A stretch of DNA of 9,051 nucleotides from Gorillibacterium sp. GTDB taxonomy: Bacteria; Bacillota; Bacilli; Paenibacillales; NBRC-103111. How positions within the stretch are numbered: position 1 is the first letter of the stretch; the number at the start of each line of letters is the position of its first letter. The translations under genes and the position numbers were made by a program. Positions 7,659 through 9,051 of the stretch are shown here, in pieces. A model generated the notes under the pieces. The model was not told where the DNA came from and ran no database searches. It was given only the letters and a program-made list of their open reading frames with translations. The stretch covers positions 1-9,051 of the forward strand of contig JAIMBU010000065.1 in NCBI GenBank assembly GCA_023511325.1. The letters run 5' to 3'.

Positions 7659-8151
7659 TTGGCCGCGCTGCTAGGATGAATAGAGATCAGCAAAATAGAC
7701 ATTGATGTTGTGAGTGGACTCAAGAGAGATATAATCGGCAAACTCTTTCCCAAGTGAGTGGTTGCGGTTGGAAAGTGCCCTGAGGATATTAAGATGTAGC
7801 AATACCAAAAGTTATTTCCATAGAGAGTGCCGTCCGGTCAGGCATTTTAATGGCTGTATATAGGCGTGTGTTGCGGCAATTAAGATCGCAAACACACGCC
7901 TTGCTCTTCCCACGGCTGGAGACAATCGTATCGAGTTCCCAGTGCCCAAATGTCTCTCAAGATCGAACTTCCTTTGGGCGCTGTGTTATCGACTTACCTA
8001 CGAGAAACCGTCCTTGTTTTTCTATCGATTTACGACGTTTCCCTTTGCACGTGCTTAAGGATTCACGTCGCTGCTGGTAGGCTTTTTGAGTGACTTCTGC
8101 CCACGCACAATTGTAAAACTCATTTACTTCTTTACTCTCGCGTAGAGATAA
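7659..8151 (-). pseudogene. Degraded IS30-family transposase remnant
   Basis: Read on the - strand from about 8151 down, the translation shows clear IS30-family DDE transposase pieces. In order these are AWAEVTQKAYQQRRES (N-terminal region), GKRRKSIEKQGRFLVGKSI then QRPKEV, ETFGHWELDTIVSSRGKSKA with the first catalytic Asp, TRLYTAIKMPDRTALSME, and, in another frame, GKEFADY then NVYFADLYSS and QRG. The gene is dead. TGA interrupts at 7957-7959, TAA at 7789-7791 and TAG at 7671-7673 (where the family has Trp in SSWQRG). The frame shifts between about 7755 and 7790. The first two blocks are joined directly, so some 75 codons are missing near 8045-8062. The part with the catalytic Glu is gone at the 3' end. 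Intact elements are about 1 kb; under 0.5 kb remains. I could not find terminal inverted repeats. The rest of 7613-8157 holds nothing else I can support. Confidence 0.85.
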
Positions 8152-8157
8152 TCACGC

Positions 8158-8730
8158 CTAAAAATAACCGTTCATTCCACCAAATATCCGACCAAAAACA
8201 TTAAAATTTATCATGATTAAAGATAATATAATGGCTATTGGTAGAATGACGAAAAATTTCTTTTTAGTTTTCGGAATTACAAGTAACAAAACAGCTATCA
8301 TGATTAGATATACTCCCATAAGCCATGGTATTAAATAGTAATGACGGTGAACGGGTAAGTAAGCGTTACGTAATTCATACCCTTCTGACAGTAATACTGT
8401 GATTGGAAGGGCCGAAACAATAACAGAAAACAATCCGCTTCCACGCGCATACCACATCATATAAGCACAAACAGGAGATATCACCGCGCATATACCCCAA
8501 AAAATAATGGCTCTTTCTGGGAAGAAATGTAACACGAACGTTGTGTAAACATAATAAACGGTAAGCAGCGACCCAAAAAAGGCGAATATTTTTACAACCG
8601 CAAATTTAGGCGAATAGCTGAAAATCGATAAAAGTGTTGCAACAAATACCCATATACCAAGACGTCCACCGATACCGTCAAATATGGGGTTAAAATCCGG
8701 ATTATCTACAATTTTTGCTGCTAAACCCAA
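8158..8730 (-). CDS. Hypothetical polytopic membrane protein (possibly DUF6518-like), N-terminus uncertain
   Basis: The - strand frame gives 190 residues from a TTG at 8730, with about six hydrophobic segments near residues 24-40, 43-63, 74-94, 100-117, 132-152 and 159-177. Charged loops include PKTKKK at 153-158. Recognisable stretches are GGRLGIWVFVATLLSIFS (21-38) and MMWYARGSG (91-99). These recall the small membrane family DUF6518, from memory and unverified. The frame stays open upstream to a TGA at 8812-8814. It encodes a Lys-rich start (KKNKSTTKQK) and another hydrophobic helix (VLSIVNAIIIGVILGLAAKIV), so the native protein probably began near 8800. No ATG, GTG or TTG lies in that frame there. 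The TTG at 8730, with GGAG five bases before it, would cut the first helix. GC is about 37%, lower than the rest of the window, and the gene faces the others, suggesting transfer. Function unknown. Confidence 0.6.
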   Translation of the reverse strand: MGLAAKIVDNPDFNPIFDGIGGRLGIWVFVATLLSIFSYSPKFAVVKIFAFFGSLLTVYYVYTTFVLHFFPERAIIFWGICAVISPVCAYMMWYARGSGLFSVIVSALPITVLLSEGYELRNAYLPVHRHYYLIPWLMGVYLIMIAVLLLVIPKTKKKFFVILPIAIILSLIMINFNVFGRIFGGMNGYF

Positions 8731-8796
8731 AATAACTCCGATAATAATTGCATTTACTATTGAAAGAACTTTTTGTTTTGTAGTTGATTTGTTTTT

Positions 8797-8818
8797 TTTA
8801 CATATTGTAAATCATGAT
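8797..8818. repeat. Small palindromes upstream of the membrane-protein gene
   Basis: TTTACA (8797-8802) and TGTAAA (8806-8811) form a 6-bp inverted repeat with a TAT spacer, directly followed by the palindrome ATCATGAT (8811-8818). The position, at the presumed original start of the - strand membrane-protein gene, would suit an operator or part of a disrupted start region. In such AT-rich sequence short palindromes also occur by chance. Confidence 0.35.
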
Positions 8819-9051
8819 ATATTTGTTATTCATTATTTGTTTTATTTTTTGAATTTGTTATTTATATTTGTTATAATGCTGAATTTTGTTTGGATTTTTG
8901 TGTTTTGTTTTTGTGAAAGGTCGATGTGTTTGCAGAGGTCTTCTTTTGCTTGGTGATTTTTGTTTAAGAGACAGGTTGAGTTGTTTGTATTTATGGTAGG
9001 TTTGGAATTTTTTCTAGTTTTTTTATGGTTGTTGTAGTTTCTCATTATGGT
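8819..9051. other. T/G-rich, C-depleted low-complexity stretch without a supportable gene
   Basis: From about 8820 to the window end the + strand is dominated by T with some G. By hand count, 8821-9051 has about 11 C against about 51 G, and GC near 27%. Frames here give only biased peptides: Phe-, Val- and Leu-rich on + and Lys-, Asn- and Thr-rich on -, as composition alone would produce. None has a ribosome binding site or a family signature. I see no CRISPR, tRNA or terminator in it. It could be genuine non-coding DNA, the edge of another mobile region, or low-quality contig-end sequence. Confidence 0.5.

Noticed and set aside
7850..8080. + strand frame of 76 codons in the region after the tRNAs
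   Set aside because: It is antisense to recognisable IS30 transposase motifs and has no ribosome binding site.
8684..8956. + strand frame of 90 codons with a hydrophobic product
   Set aside because: Its Phe, Val and Leu content follows from T-rich DNA; it overlaps the - strand membrane gene and lacks a ribosome binding site.
8842..9045. - strand frame of 67 codons rich in Lys, Asn and Thr
   Set aside because: The composition is what A-rich, G-poor DNA yields in any frame; no ribosome binding site or family motif is visible.

Overview
The window looks like a chromosomal piece of a Gram-positive Firmicute, most likely from the Paenibacillaceae (Paenibacillus, Cohnella or a relative). I infer this from the gene order of the pyrimidine operon, strong AGGAGG-type ribosome binding sites, GTG and TTG starts, U-tailed terminators, a YutG/LtrC-type PgpA, and GC near 45-50% in the main part. 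The genus is a judgement from protein sequence, not a computed assignment.

Region 1 (1-6230) is the distal part of a de novo UMP biosynthesis operon on the + strand: the 3' end of pyrC, then carA, carB, pyrF and pyrE, closed by a strong intrinsic terminator. Glutamine, bicarbonate and ATP are made into carbamoyl phosphate by CarA-CarB. Dihydroorotase closes the ring, PyrE adds phosphoribose to orotate and PyrF decarboxylates OMP to UMP. The dihydroorotate dehydrogenase genes (pyrK, pyrD) that follow carB in Bacillus are absent here. In their place is a 90-base gap holding a 12-bp perfect inverted repeat just ahead of the pyrF ribosome binding site.

Region 2 (6231-7014) is a single gene for a phosphatidylglycerophosphatase A family protein (YutG/LtrC type) with its own terminator. 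Region 3 (7015-7612) holds a 55-codon ORF with a strong ribosome binding site. It is followed by a near-consensus promoter driving two CAT-anticodon tRNAs, an initiator tRNA-fMet and a tRNA that by its identity elements is probably tRNA-Ile2 (lysidine-modified), and then a terminator.

Region 4 (7613-9051) is accessory or decayed DNA. It contains a heavily degraded IS30-family transposase on the - strand (internal deletion, three in-frame stops, frameshift, lost 3' end). Next comes an AT-richer - strand gene for a six- to seven-helix membrane protein whose N-terminal reading frame has lost a usable ATG. The last 250 bases are strikingly T/G-rich and C-poor with no convincing gene. They may be real non-coding DNA or a contig-end artefact.

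I did not find a clear new multi-gene system. The most useful leads are the inverted repeat in the pyrK/pyrD gap, the small conserved-looking ORF before the tRNAs, and the odd composition and broken start at the right end.
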